Counted from the stretch's first letter, positions 27,290-36,045 are shown. The stretch is DNA of 64,000 nucleotides from Chitinophaga sp. (GCF_017745275.1 NZ_JAGHZS010000009.1:348969-412968); one strand, 5' to 3'. Program-made: numbers and translations. The notes: generated by a model not told the origin, from the letters alone.

Positions 27290-29722
27290 TCAATTTATGG
27301 TCCAGTCTAACTGATCATTTTTTATATCCAGTGTTACCGTCATATCTTTTCGCAGGCTGCCTTCAATGATCATGCGGGACAATGGCTTGCGCAACTGTCC
27401 GCGGATCACTTCCCGCAGCGGTCTTGCTCCATACTGTGGCGAATACCCCATCAGTGCAAGTTGCTGCCGCGCCGGTGCAGATACATTCAGTTGTATCCCT
27501 TGCTGCGTCAGCAACTGCAATAAATGCTGCAAATGGATATCAAATATCTTTTCCACATTCGCCTGTTGAATAGGACCAAACGGAACGATCTCCGTTAACC
27601 TGCCCAGGAATTCCGGCCTGAAATGACGGGCCATCAATTCCATCAACTGCTGCGATGCAGGGATTACGTTTTCCTGGAACGACTTTGCAATCACCTCACT
27701 GCCGATATTGGAAGTAAACAATACCAGCGCATTGGAGAAATCGCCTGTTTTCCCGAGTCGGTCATGCAGTTTTCCTTCGTCCATAATCTGTAAAAAGATA
27801 TCGAACACCGAAGGATGTGCTTTTTCAATTTCGTCAAACAGCACTACTGCGTAGGGCTGTTGCCGTATTTTGTTGACCAGCAGTCCGCCTTCTTCATATC
27901 CCACATATCCCGGAGGGGCGCCATACAGCAGGGCAGCCGCGTGTTCTTCTTTAAACTCGGACATATCAAAGCGAATCATGCTACGCTCATCCTGGAACAG
28001 GAAATCAGCGAGCGACTTCGCCAGTTCTGTTTTCCCGGTACCGGTAGGTCCCAGGAAAAAGAAGGAACCGATAGGTTGTCCGGGGCGGCTCAGGCCCGAC
28101 CTGGATTCCAGTATGGCATCTGCCACTGCTTTGAGTGCATGATCCTGTCCTACTACCCTTTTGCGTAGTTGCGCTTCCATGTTCACCAGGCGCTCCCGTT
28201 CCCCGGATTGAACTTTTCCCAATGGGATACCGGTGATAGCCGCGATCATGGTGGCCAGGTCTACCGGGCTTACACCCTGCTGCTGCGTGGCTGTAGCCAC
28301 TTCCAACTGCTGCAGTAACTGTTGCAGGTAGGGTTGTAATTCCGCCGCAGTCATTTTGTTGACATCTGCTGTCATATGCAACCGGGCTGTCAACAGGGTT
28401 CCCAAACGTTCTGTCATTTGGCGATAGAACCACTGCAAATCTTCCACTGGTACGGTTTCCTTACTACTGATTTCGGCGAACGAAGTTTGCAGGCTCTGAG
28501 CGAGCGCTCCCCCTGTATCCTGCATGGCGCGTATAGCGGCCATGGTACGGTCCAGCAGGTTGATAGCGCTGTCCGGCAAACATCTTTCCTTCACATAGCG
28601 CCGGGATAACCGGATGGCTTCGTGTATGCTTTCCGGTGGCAACTGCAACTGGTAAAAGTTTTCGTATATCGGGGCAATGGCTTGAATCATATGACCAGCC
28701 AGCACTTCATCGGGTTCTGCCAGTGTGAGGGTTTCAAAACGATGCCGTAGCATCGCATCCGGTTCTATCAGTTTACGGAAACTCTCGGGGGTGGTAGTCC
28801 CAATGAGTACGATTTCCCCTTGTCCCAGCGCTGCTTTGAGCACATTGGCCATTCCGCCGCCGGATTGCTTGTCAAGCAAACTGTGCAGGTTATCGATAAA
28901 AAGTATATGCCTGCCCGTTTGCTTCAGTTGCTGAATAATCTGCAGCAGGCGATCTTCTAATTCATTTTTATAAGCGGCCCCGGCTATAAAAGCGCCGTAA
29001 TCAAGTGCATAGAGCTGGGAAGACTGTAACGACAATGGTACTTCTTTTTGTACGATGGCACGTGCCAGTCCTTCTACCAGGCCGGTTTTACCAACTCCTC
29101 CTTCTCCTATCACCAATACGTTGGCGCGGTCTTTTCGTGTAAGCACTTCCGTGATGGCCCTTATTTCTCCATCACGGCCAATTACGGGGTGAAACGTTTT
29201 CAACAGTTGTGGATCTGTAATGCGGTACACATATTTGAGTGCACCAGGCTTAATCCCTTTACCTGTATTGGTTTCCGGTGGTATATCTTTTCCACTCTTA
29301 CCAGCGGCTTTCAACTGCTCGCGGGTAAAAGGAAATGTTTTCAGTTGTTCGTAGGAGAATCCAACACCTGGTGTACACAGCGCTGTAAGCAGGCTCCAGG
29401 CATCCGCTTCTTCATTATCGTTGGTGAGGCTGAGGGCTTCATTCAATACGGCTGCTGCGGCTTCATCCGGAGTGGGATCGTCTGTGATGCGTGGGGACCT
29501 GGGCATTTCATCCAATCGCACTTCGGCCCATTCTTCCAGGTAGTACACATCAAAGTTCAGCTGATGCAATGCGGTTACCAACCCTGTTTCCTTATGCAAA
29601 CAGGCACGCAGTAAATGTGCAGGCGTATACTGCGGATGATGATAATCTTTTGCAATGGCTGATGCAATCTTTACTGCAGATTGCAATGCAGGGCCAAATA
29701 TGGTTAATGTTGACAGGGTCAT
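27290..29722 (-). CDS. tssH: T6SS sheath-disassembly AAA+ ATPase TssH (ClpV)
   Basis: 810 residues. A Clp N-domain (LSTLTIFGPALQSAVKIASAIA...YTPAHLLRACL) is followed by AAA-1 with Walker A GEGGVGKT (about residues 206-213) and Walker B HILFIDNLHSLL. A reduced coiled-coil middle region leads to AAA-2 with GPTGTGKTELAKSLA and VVLFDEIEKAHP, and a ClpB small domain (YGARPLREVIRGQL). Its place before tssB-tssC marks it as ClpV rather than housekeeping ClpB. Walker B of AAA-1 has DN in place of the usual DE, so ATP hydrolysis by the first ring may be impaired. Confidence 0.93.
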   Translation of the reverse strand: MTLSTLTIFGPALQSAVKIASAIAKDYHHPQYTPAHLLRACLHKETGLVTALHQLNFDVYYLEEWAEVRLDEMPRSPRITDDPTPDEAAAAVLNEALSLTNDNEEADAWSLLTALCTPGVGFSYEQLKTFPFTREQLKAAGKSGKDIPPETNTGKGIKPGALKYVYRITDPQLLKTFHPVIGRDGEIRAITEVLTRKDRANVLVIGEGGVGKTGLVEGLARAIVQKEVPLSLQSSQLYALDYGAFIAGAAYKNELEDRLLQIIQQLKQTGRHILFIDNLHSLLDKQSGGGMANVLKAALGQGEIVLIGTTTPESFRKLIEPDAMLRHRFETLTLAEPDEVLAGHMIQAIAPIYENFYQLQLPPESIHEAIRLSRRYVKERCLPDSAINLLDRTMAAIRAMQDTGGALAQSLQTSFAEISSKETVPVEDLQWFYRQMTERLGTLLTARLHMTADVNKMTAAELQPYLQQLLQQLEVATATQQQGVSPVDLATMIAAITGIPLGKVQSGERERLVNMEAQLRKRVVGQDHALKAVADAILESRSGLSRPGQPIGSFFFLGPTGTGKTELAKSLADFLFQDERSMIRFDMSEFKEEHAAALLYGAPPGYVGYEEGGLLVNKIRQQPYAVVLFDEIEKAHPSVFDIFLQIMDEGKLHDRLGKTGDFSNALVLFTSNIGSEVIAKSFQENVIPASQQLMELMARHFRPEFLGRLTEIVPFGPIQQANVEKIFDIHLQHLLQLLTQQGIQLNVSAPARQQLALMGYSPQYGARPLREVIRGQLRKPLSRMIIEGSLRKDMTVTLDIKNDQLDWTIN

Positions 29723-30077
29723 TTGGATGATTCCAGGTTTTTCTATTATTAAGTTAACAATTACAATTACTATATGGGTGCTCCCCTTATGGAGCGTGGT
29801 AAAGATACAGCGAAAATATTTACATAGAATTCAATCTCAAAAAAAACTATGTCCAGTACGCTTATTCTGTACCTAACCGGATATTATTCGTAGGCACATA
29901 TCCACAGAACCAGCCACCATCAATAGTTACATCGAATGCAAAAAATATCGTAACATATTATTTAAATTTATTTTTTGATGCGAAAACAGGGCATAAAAAG
30001 CTTTTCTTGACCCTGCATAATGGGGAGGATGTCTACCTATTAAATAGGTACATGCGTTATTTATCTCCCTAAAAAAA
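29723..30077. promoter_or_regulatory. Intergenic region upstream of tssH
   Basis: 355 bases without a gene. It must carry the tssH-B-C promoter, since tssH reads leftward from 29722, but no good -7/-33 pair was found on the minus strand. A 17-base perfect palindrome TACCTATTAAATAGGTA lies at 30034-30050, next to the stop of the DUF3137-like gene. Confidence 0.35.
30034..30050. repeat. 17-base perfect palindrome TACCTATTAAATAGGTA
   Basis: Eight bases on either side of a central A are exactly self-complementary. It is AT-rich and lies 28 bases beyond the DUF3137-like stop and 312 bases upstream of tssH. It could be an operator dyad or a weak terminator; the sequence does not decide. Confidence 0.35.
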
Positions 30078-31112
30078 CTATGACCTGGAAAATGCGTGAG
30101 AAGTCCAGATGCCCACGTTTGACTTTAAATCTTCGGCTAACTGTAACAGGGATACGAAATCAAGGTAGAAATTCTTCAATAGCTGGCGGTCCTGTAACGA
30201 CTGGTGGAGGGTGGTTTCAAAATAATCCATCCCATGGCCAATACCGGCATAGACCCGGTTATTATAAAAAGAAAGAAACAACTTAGCACTGCTACGTTCC
30301 TGCAGTTGCGTTATTTTTTCCATCAATACCGGCGTCAGCAATTGCTGCGCTTCATTTACATCCGGTGCATAGACCATGAACAGTTTATTAAAAGCGGCAT
30401 CTGCCGGTAATACTTTTTTACCAAGATCCCAGGTTTGAATAAATCCATTGTCGGTGGCTGTACCGGAAAACAGGCTTTCCATGGTGCTGTTGCGGGAAAT
30501 AACATATACCGGCGTGCTGAAATACCTGGGGAACTGGCCAATAAAATAACTACCGCAGAAAACCGTGTCGGGGCCCTGACTGCCTACCGTGATCAGCGGC
30601 ATATGTGTTACCAGCAAATCACAAAACTGGAAATTCATGTCACCTGCTTTGCCGTAAATCTGGTCGTTGCCGCTGATATGATAGTCCTTTCTGGCAAACA
30701 GGCCATGCTCCGTGAACTCTTCATAGCTGGCATAGTTGAGGGGCTGATAGGTATATGCCGGATTAATGAAACTAATGATGGGTTTAACAATCCTGTTTTT
30801 AAAATCATGCTGAAAATCCGCTGCATCATTCATACCTTTTCCTTTCATCATAAAATAGCTGAGCGCATAGCCTCCCAGTGAAAACAGCACCACCAGGGCG
30901 ATGATCAGCAAAGTAGGATTGCTATCTCCACCTGTGTGGGGTTGCGTGGCAAAACGGATGATAAAAAAAACGAAGATGGCGAAAGTAATGAGGCTGGCTG
31001 CCCATATCCGGCGTATCCAGTTACGGCCGGACTTACGCTGCTTTTCCAGGGTCAGCAGCTCGTCATGGAGCTGCTGATCCAGGAAGTTATTAAATTCTTC
31101 CAGTGTTTTCAT
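30078..31112 (-). CDS. DUF3137-like membrane protein
   Basis: 344 residues. Two N-terminal transmembrane helices (ASLITFAIFVFFIIRFA; LLIIALVVLFSLGGYALSYFMM) are followed by a large soluble domain: YEEFTEHGLF-x-DYHISGNDQIYGKAGDMNFQFCDL, then FCGSYFIGQFPRYFSTPVYVI. The pattern xxGxDxxxGxxGxxxxxFxxxxv and a later 'F.kkf.Vya.d...A..lLtp.lm' region match DUF3137 proteins. The function is unknown. It starts nine bases after a small membrane protein gene. Confidence 0.7.
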   Translation of the reverse strand: MKTLEEFNNFLDQQLHDELLTLEKQRKSGRNWIRRIWAASLITFAIFVFFIIRFATQPHTGGDSNPTLLIIALVVLFSLGGYALSYFMMKGKGMNDAADFQHDFKNRIVKPIISFINPAYTYQPLNYASYEEFTEHGLFARKDYHISGNDQIYGKAGDMNFQFCDLLVTHMPLITVGSQGPDTVFCGSYFIGQFPRYFSTPVYVISRNSTMESLFSGTATDNGFIQTWDLGKKVLPADAAFNKLFMVYAPDVNEAQQLLTPVLMEKITQLQERSSAKLFLSFYNNRVYAGIGHGMDYFETTLHQSLQDRQLLKNFYLDFVSLLQLAEDLKSNVGIWTSHAFSRS

Positions 31113-31121
31113 ATATACTTA

Positions 31122-31643
31122 TCAGTTAGAAGACCAATTGGCAGAAGCGCCGCCTATAGAGCTGGTTACCGGTAGCTGCTGATTGATCAGTGCTTTAAAA
31201 GGTTGTACATTTTCGGCAGACAAAGGCAGCTTGAAAAACGAGCGGCTTTGCCCGATCCTGACATGCGCGTATTCCATAGGAAACAAGCGTAGCCTGATAA
31301 TGCGCAATGGCACGGTTAACTTATAATCCGTATAGGTGTCAACGTTATTCACGGTTTCTCCCTTCTCCAGGCGGCTGATAAAGTCGTGTATTTTCTCCGG
31401 GCGTTTTTTAGCACCATACAACATAATGAGATAAGGAATCAGCACGCCTACTGGTAAAAACAATAAGATATACAGCACAAAAGCGGGTGCCTGGCCATTC
31501 TGGCCGGAAAAAATGGAATAGCCGATGAGGCCAAAAACGAGTATGGCTAATATTTCTGCGGTAATAAGAGCGGTAATGGTCTGCTTTTTATCCTTTTCAT
31601 GGATGGCAAGCAGGATGTTTTTCAATTCGGAAAGGTTCTTCAT
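31122..31643 (-). CDS. Small membrane protein with two TM helices, function unknown
   Basis: 173 residues: a cytoplasmic start (MKNLSELKNILLAIHEKDKKQ), two hydrophobic segments (ALITAEILAILVFGLIGYSIF; FVLYILLFLPVGVLIPYLIML), and a soluble C-terminal part. The N-terminus resembles that of the neighbour at 30078 in layout (short helix, then two TM segments). It appears to be co-transcribed with the DUF3137-like gene and 31674-31982. No family was recognised. Confidence 0.6.
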   Translation of the reverse strand: MKNLSELKNILLAIHEKDKKQTITALITAEILAILVFGLIGYSIFSGQNGQAPAFVLYILLFLPVGVLIPYLIMLYGAKKRPEKIHDFISRLEKGETVNNVDTYTDYKLTVPLRIIRLRLFPMEYAHVRIGQSRSFFKLPLSAENVQPFKALINQQLPVTSSIGGASANWSSN

Positions 31644-31673
31644 TTAGCAGGTGTTTAAGAATATAGTGTCAGA

Positions 31674-31982
31674 TCATTTGGATTTCAGTTTAGTAAAATT
31701 ACTGATAGCGAGATAGAAGCCTGTGAGGGATACCAACGCATAAGCGGCAATCAGCGCCCAGATGCTTTCTCCTGTCACTTTATAAATCAGCATTTCAATT
31801 TTGGTGATGCTGATACTTTCATCACCAGGGCTATGAAATTGTTTATAACGATAGCAGATCAATACGATGCCGGCTATACCCAGCAACAATCCTACGATTA
31901 CACCTCCCCAGGAAGGCGCTTCTTCTTCATCAGTAGATTTATTGATTTCTTCTTCTTTTTGGGAGTCTTGCAAATTGTTCAT
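31674..31982 (-). CDS. Small membrane protein with two TM helices, function unknown
   Basis: 102 residues: acidic N-terminus (SQKEEEINKSTDEEEAPS), then WGGVIVGLLLGIAGIVLICYRY and SIWALIAAYALVSLTGFYLAI. It is the first gene of the leftward group 31982-30078. No family was recognised. Confidence 0.5.
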   Translation of the reverse strand: MNNLQDSQKEEEINKSTDEEEAPSWGGVIVGLLLGIAGIVLICYRYKQFHSPGDESISITKIEMLIYKVTGESIWALIAAYALVSLTGFYLAISNFTKLKSK

Positions 31983-32008
31983 TAAGATGATGGTTAAGGG
32001 TTATAAAT

Positions 32009-32116
32009 AGCTTTTAGCCTTTAGCTTTTAGCGACAAGGGGTATATTGTTGCTACATCTGTCAAAACTGATCTCCGCTGCATTTATCTAACTGCTTATAG
32101 CTAACTGCTAAAAGCT
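32009..32116. repeat. Heptad inverted repeat, degenerate copy
   Basis: The left arm (32009-32032) reads as AGC followed by heptads TTTTAGC, CTTTAGC, TTTTAGC. The right arm (32088-32116), reverse-complemented, reads AGC then TTTTAGC, AGTTAGC, TATAAGC, AGTTA. Only the outer unit is identical, so the arms have diverged. It lies downstream of a DUF6807-like gene (minus) and upstream of a small membrane protein gene. Confidence 0.55.
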
Positions 32117-32174
32117 GTTCGAATCATTCACCGCACTAAATAAGTAAAAAAGACAGAAATCGCAAAATACAATA

Positions 32175-33398
32175 TCAGATGATTTGCACCTCCGGAGGAT
32201 GCACATACTCTTCCCAGGCGGCCTCAGCTTCTGCTACCGTGATATCACCGCTAAATACCATCACCCTGTATTTCAGCTGGTAGCGCGCTCCGGGATAAAG
32301 TTGCCATGCTTTCATGCGGGTGGGTGTATAGTTAAACATGAGCTCACCACCTTCCATATTTTCCGGCCAAACCCGCAAAGGTTCAGGTGAATCAAAATTA
32401 TCAGGATAGTTCATGATCAGCATTCCTGCCTTTCCTTTGGCCGTGGTGCCTGATATTTTCACCCAACGGGCGCGGGTACTGTCGGCCTCGTTGCGGTGTT
32501 TGCCCTCTGAAGTTAACACCTCGCTGGTTTGCGCTGTAAATTCTGGCGTGGTTCTCAATCCAAATCCTCCACCATAGCGATACTGGAGCAAAGTAATGCC
32601 GTTAGGAGTAGCCGGTGCAAACGTGGTAGTAAAATCCCATTGACGGCGGGAACCTTCATGGGTAGCGGGATAGGCTTGTACCAGCCAGGTTTCCCGGATC
32701 GCTGTTTTTTCGGTACCATCTTTCAGGAAAGCGATATGATCCTGGCCTGCGCTGAAGCCACACCATACGTTACCGGACAATGTTTCCAGGTCGCCGTTGA
32801 AACGTACTTTCCCTTCTTTTTTCTGCACATTCCAGAAATCTGTTTCCCTGCCTTCAAACAGCGTATGCGTCCACGGGTTCCAGATGCCCATATGATGCAG
32901 GTGGCCGGCGTTAGGGAACACATTGGTAAGTACTGCGCCATTGGGTGCCCAGAGGGGATGAATAAAGGCGCTTCGGCTATATACGGTATCTGCGCCTGCA
33001 GGTGCAGGTACCGTTTGAAAATTGTATTGGAGAATGGGTTGCTGCTGTTCTTCCAGCAGCAGATGCCCGTTTTGCAAAACGGTTTTCATGACTGGCTGCG
33101 TAACCGGTATGCCTTTTTTCAGTTCATATTTCCGCTCGCTACCGGCAGGTGTGCTGCCTTCCAGTATCCAGCTGAGCTGGCCTTTATATACGTTAACGGC
33201 AACGGGTATACGTTCCCCATTGGTTACTTCTTCCATGCTCAGCGGGGCATTACCGGCGGCTGCCGGCAATGTCGTATATACGATACTGTTATTTCTTGGA
33301 ATCTTACCCGCTTTCACCAGGAAGCTGGCAATCACCTGGGCATGCACCTGGATAACAAAAAGCAACAGGCAAACGAATAGGCCGTGGAATTTTTTCAT
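32175..33398 (-). CDS. Secreted DUF6807/PmoA-like protein
   Basis: 407 residues from ATG 33398 (MKKFHGLFVCLLLFVIQVHAQ, a signal peptide). The HPLWAPNGAVLTNVFPNAGHLHHMGIWNPW segment, with histidines that could bind metal or sugar, is the hallmark of DUF6807 proteins (annotated PmoA family). The late motif GMLIMNYPDNFDSPEPLRVWP is also characteristic. These proteins are common among Bacteroidota carbohydrate-related secreted proteins; the activity is unknown. The open frame continues to 33449 without a signal-like start. Confidence 0.75.
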   Translation of the reverse strand: MKKFHGLFVCLLLFVIQVHAQVIASFLVKAGKIPRNNSIVYTTLPAAAGNAPLSMEEVTNGERIPVAVNVYKGQLSWILEGSTPAGSERKYELKKGIPVTQPVMKTVLQNGHLLLEEQQQPILQYNFQTVPAPAGADTVYSRSAFIHPLWAPNGAVLTNVFPNAGHLHHMGIWNPWTHTLFEGRETDFWNVQKKEGKVRFNGDLETLSGNVWCGFSAGQDHIAFLKDGTEKTAIRETWLVQAYPATHEGSRRQWDFTTTFAPATPNGITLLQYRYGGGFGLRTTPEFTAQTSEVLTSEGKHRNEADSTRARWVKISGTTAKGKAGMLIMNYPDNFDSPEPLRVWPENMEGGELMFNYTPTRMKAWQLYPGARYQLKYRVMVFSGDITVAEAEAAWEEYVHPPEVQII

Positions 33399-33513
33399 AA
33401 CCGTTACATAGATTCCCGGAAAAATACGGTTTACTTTTTCAGTATGCAAATAGGATGCGCAGCGAAATAATAATATTGTTGCAGCATGGGTAGCTTATTA
33501 TCCTTTAATTCAA

Positions 33514-33521
33514 TATTTTTG
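33514..33521 (+). promoter_or_regulatory. -7 element TATTTTTG of the ternary-system operon
   Basis: TATTTTTG fits TAnnTTTG and lies 18 bases upstream of ATG 33540. No -33 TTG at 17-20 bases upstream. Its position inside a longer open frame starting at 33486 argues that ATG 33540 is the real start. Confidence 0.45.
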
Positions 33522-33539
33522 ACCGCTAACAAGGATATT

Positions 33540-35081
33540 ATGGCATCCCCCGTTATACATATGCTGACTACTAAACTCATTATAACCAATAAAACGGCCC
33601 TGCAACAAAAATATGGGGAAACGCACCAGCAGATACTGGACGATTTGACAGCGCTGCAGGCTTTCGATAATAACCGGCACCTCGATGCGCATATTATCTT
33701 CCTGGATGATCCCGTACAAATGCAAGCCTGCCAGGCTACACCTGTGACAGACAACACGGATGATGCGCAAAATAAAAAAGCGATTGATGACCTGTACCGT
33801 TTTTATTCGCCGGGATATCTCCTGTTGATAGGTGCCCAGGATATCATTCCGTTTCAGCGCTTAAAAAACCTGCTGCCGGGCGACAATGATCCTGATGGCA
33901 ACATCCCCAGCGATCTGCCCTACGCCTGCGATACCCCTTACGATACGGATCCCGGAAAATTCATTTCTCCTACCCGCGTGGTAGGACGGGTACCTGATAT
34001 TCCTGCGGTGAACGATCCCAGCTATCTGCATACCCTCATTACCAATATAATCGCGGCAACACCTGCACAGCCGGGCGATTACCTGCCTTACTTTTCCCTG
34101 AGTACCTTCGACTGGCAAGACTCTACACAGAATAGCCTCCAGAATATTTTTGGTAACCATAACAGTTTGTTGGTTTTTCCGGGAGATGACACCCTCACCG
34201 GTACCAACTGGACTGCGGCCCAATTACAGGCTAAAACACATTTCATCAACTGTCATGGCGCTATCAACAACCCTGCTTACTACGGTCAGAAAGCCGGGGA
34301 CTTCCCACTGGCGCTCCGGTCGGATGGACTCACAGACAAAATTACCCATGGCACTATCGTAGCAGCAGAATGCTGTTACGGCGGACAACTATTTGATCCG
34401 AAGAAAAACAGCGCCAAAAGAATGAGTATGGCAAACAGCTATCTGCTCAATCATGCACTGGCATTTGTAGGCAGCTCCAATATTGCTTATGGTCCGCCCA
34501 CCGGGCAGGGACTGGCAGATCTGCTGACACAGTATTTTGTAATCAACGTATTAAACGGCGCATCTACCGGCAGGGCTTTACTGGAAGCCAGGCAGCGGTT
34601 TCTTCATGAAATGGGGCCCACCCTGGATCCCTACGAATTGAAAACAGCGGCACAGTTCTACCTGCTGGGCGATCCATCCTGGCAACCGGTCATCAACCAG
34701 AAAGACCCCAGCACTACTGCTGCCGAACAGCCATTTGTGAATACATTACAAAACCGCCGCGACAACCTGGAAGCACGGGGTAAAATGCTGGACGACTTTA
34801 TTGCCGTTCCTCATCCTTCTGATGACACACATGCCACAGATCCCGCACTGCACACAGCAATGCATCAGTTGCTCGATGAAAAGAACTTTTCCGGAGAACG
34901 CGCGCCAAAAATATTTGTCAACAGAAAAAAGAACCATACAGACAGCAACTCCATGCCATCTGTAAAATTTCATGTATTTTCGGAATCTGCCACTGTCGGG
35001 GAAATACCTTTAACCAAGGTAGTGGTGGTGAAAGAAAAAAACAATCAAATACTGGGGTATCGTGAATATGTCAGCAGATAA
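33540..35081 (+). CDS. C25/gingipain-like cysteine protease, probable effector of the ternary system
   Basis: 513 residues. A caspase/gingipain-like fold is suggested by the strands YLLLIGAQDIIPF and SPTRVVGRVPDIPA, then FINCHGAINNP (catalytic His about residue 239) and TIVAAECCYGGQLF (catalytic Cys 278 or 279). These are the H-G and E-x-C spacings of clan CD peptidases of family C25. FVGSSNIAYGPP and LLGDPSWQPV are further C25 landmarks. No signal peptide, propeptide or sorting domain is visible, so it should act in the cytoplasm, unlike secreted gingipains. It is the first gene of a seven-gene operon; the substrate is unknown. Confidence 0.78.
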   Translation: MASPVIHMLTTKLIITNKTALQQKYGETHQQILDDLTALQAFDNNRHLDAHIIFLDDPVQMQACQATPVTDNTDDAQNKKAIDDLYRFYSPGYLLLIGAQDIIPFQRLKNLLPGDNDPDGNIPSDLPYACDTPYDTDPGKFISPTRVVGRVPDIPAVNDPSYLHTLITNIIAATPAQPGDYLPYFSLSTFDWQDSTQNSLQNIFGNHNSLLVFPGDDTLTGTNWTAAQLQAKTHFINCHGAINNPAYYGQKAGDFPLALRSDGLTDKITHGTIVAAECCYGGQLFDPKKNSAKRMSMANSYLLNHALAFVGSSNIAYGPPTGQGLADLLTQYFVINVLNGASTGRALLEARQRFLHEMGPTLDPYELKTAAQFYLLGDPSWQPVINQKDPSTTAAEQPFVNTLQNRRDNLEARGKMLDDFIAVPHPSDDTHATDPALHTAMHQLLDEKNFSGERAPKIFVNRKKNHTDSNSMPSVKFHVFSESATVGEIPLTKVVVVKEKNNQILGYREYVSR

Positions 35082-35340
35082 CACCAACAGGGATAAAAGT
35101 AGTCCCTTCATTACACTCACCGGACGCCTGGTGTTACGCACTTTCGGCAAACATAGTAAAAGTGAGCACCTCGGCGTATTCCTGGTCACCGACCAGGGCG
35201 ACTACCTGATACGCCCCGCCGGCGCTAATCCTTTTATGCAAAATCCACTCATGCCACTGGCCGGCAAAACAATTGTTACCACAGGGAGTATAGAGGATTA
35301 TGTGTTCCTGGCCCAGACATGGAAAGAAGCGGAAAGCTAA
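35068..35340 (+). CDS. Small beta-rich protein of the ternary-system operon
   Basis: 90-91 residues from ATG 35068; the start lies inside the protease gene (14-base overlap), so the two are translationally coupled. The text FITLTGRLVLRTFGKHSKSEHLGVFLVTDQGDYLIRPAG alternates strands and turns and looks like a small beta-barrel or OB-like domain. I recognise no family. Close coupling to the protease suggests it binds, inhibits or targets it; that is inference. Confidence 0.6.
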   Translation: MSADNTNRDKSSPFITLTGRLVLRTFGKHSKSEHLGVFLVTDQGDYLIRPAGANPFMQNPLMPLAGKTIVTTGSIEDYVFLAQTWKEAES

Positions 35341-35348
35341 AAGCTATT
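35321..35348. repeat. Single heptad-like array at the end of the small gene
   Basis: GCGGAAAGCTAAAAGCTATT around the stop of the 35068 gene reads as GGAAAGC, TAAAAGC, TATTTTA, the same NNAAAGC heptads as the long inverted repeats elsewhere. No matching right arm was found within 100 bases. It may be a remnant or chance. Confidence 0.3.
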
Positions 35349-35430
35349 TTAATTATACCTTTTTTTACTATTTTGGCAGATCAGCGTAGTCCGCTATGGT
35401 AGCGAAATACGAACTGTCAAATGTTTACCT

Positions 35431-36045
35431 ATGAATTTAGCTGCGTTTATTAACCACCTTGTACGCGAAGGACAAGTTACTGTAGTCAATCAACTGATCC
35501 CATTTACCCAACAGGAATTACAGGATACCCAAACCATACTGGCAGACTATTACCAACAGGATATACTGGAAATACCCGGTACAGCACCGGATTTTGATGC
35601 GGCAGCCGCTTTGTGGTCTGCCGGTTATATTTACCGGATTGTTCAACTGGCGATGCTACGGGATGCAGGTACCGCCCAGCTCCAGGAATGGCTGACACCT
35701 TATCCCCTTCCGCAAACTGCCGCCGCCATCTATAGTGCCGATCTTTGCCTGCGATACCTGCCAGACTTACTGAGCCTTAGCAAAGGACTGGCACCAGATG
35801 ATCCACTGGTACAACAGATCCGGGAAACCGCCATGCAATGGCCTTTTTCCTCTACCGGTATGAACCTGCCCGCACAGGGGGATATGAGCGTTATTATTTC
35901 CTCCCCTTCCCTGCTGCAAGCATATGCCGACAAAATTATTGCTACGCGCGACTCCGGCAGGTGTGATATTCCGGCCGTGCAACAAATCGTTACCGCCTCA
36001 CTAGGTAACTATACCAGCGTACTCTGGCCTGATTATAAATACTAA
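35431..36045 (+). CDS. Helical protein of the MoxR-vWA-beta-propeller locus (bpX4-like?)
   Basis: 204 residues, predicted mostly alpha-helical (LAAFINHLVREGQVTVVNQLI, FDAAAALWSAGYIYRIVQLAML, PQTAAAIYSADLCLRYLPDLLSL), no membrane segment or signal peptide. By size, composition and location it could be one of the accessory domains named bpX in MoxR-vWA-beta-propeller ternary systems, perhaps bpX4, but I cannot confirm a family from sequence alone. It precedes the MoxR ATPase gene by 72 bases. Confidence 0.55.
   Translation: MNLAAFINHLVREGQVTVVNQLIPFTQQELQDTQTILADYYQQDILEIPGTAPDFDAAAALWSAGYIYRIVQLAMLRDAGTAQLQEWLTPYPLPQTAAAIYSADLCLRYLPDLLSLSKGLAPDDPLVQQIRETAMQWPFSSTGMNLPAQGDMSVIISSPSLLQAYADKIIATRDSGRCDIPAVQQIVTASLGNYTSVLWPDYKY

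Noticed and set aside
33486..33539. Longer start of the C25-like protease gene
   Set aside because: A TATTTTTG -7 element lies inside this stretch, and the added 18 residues form no signal peptide.
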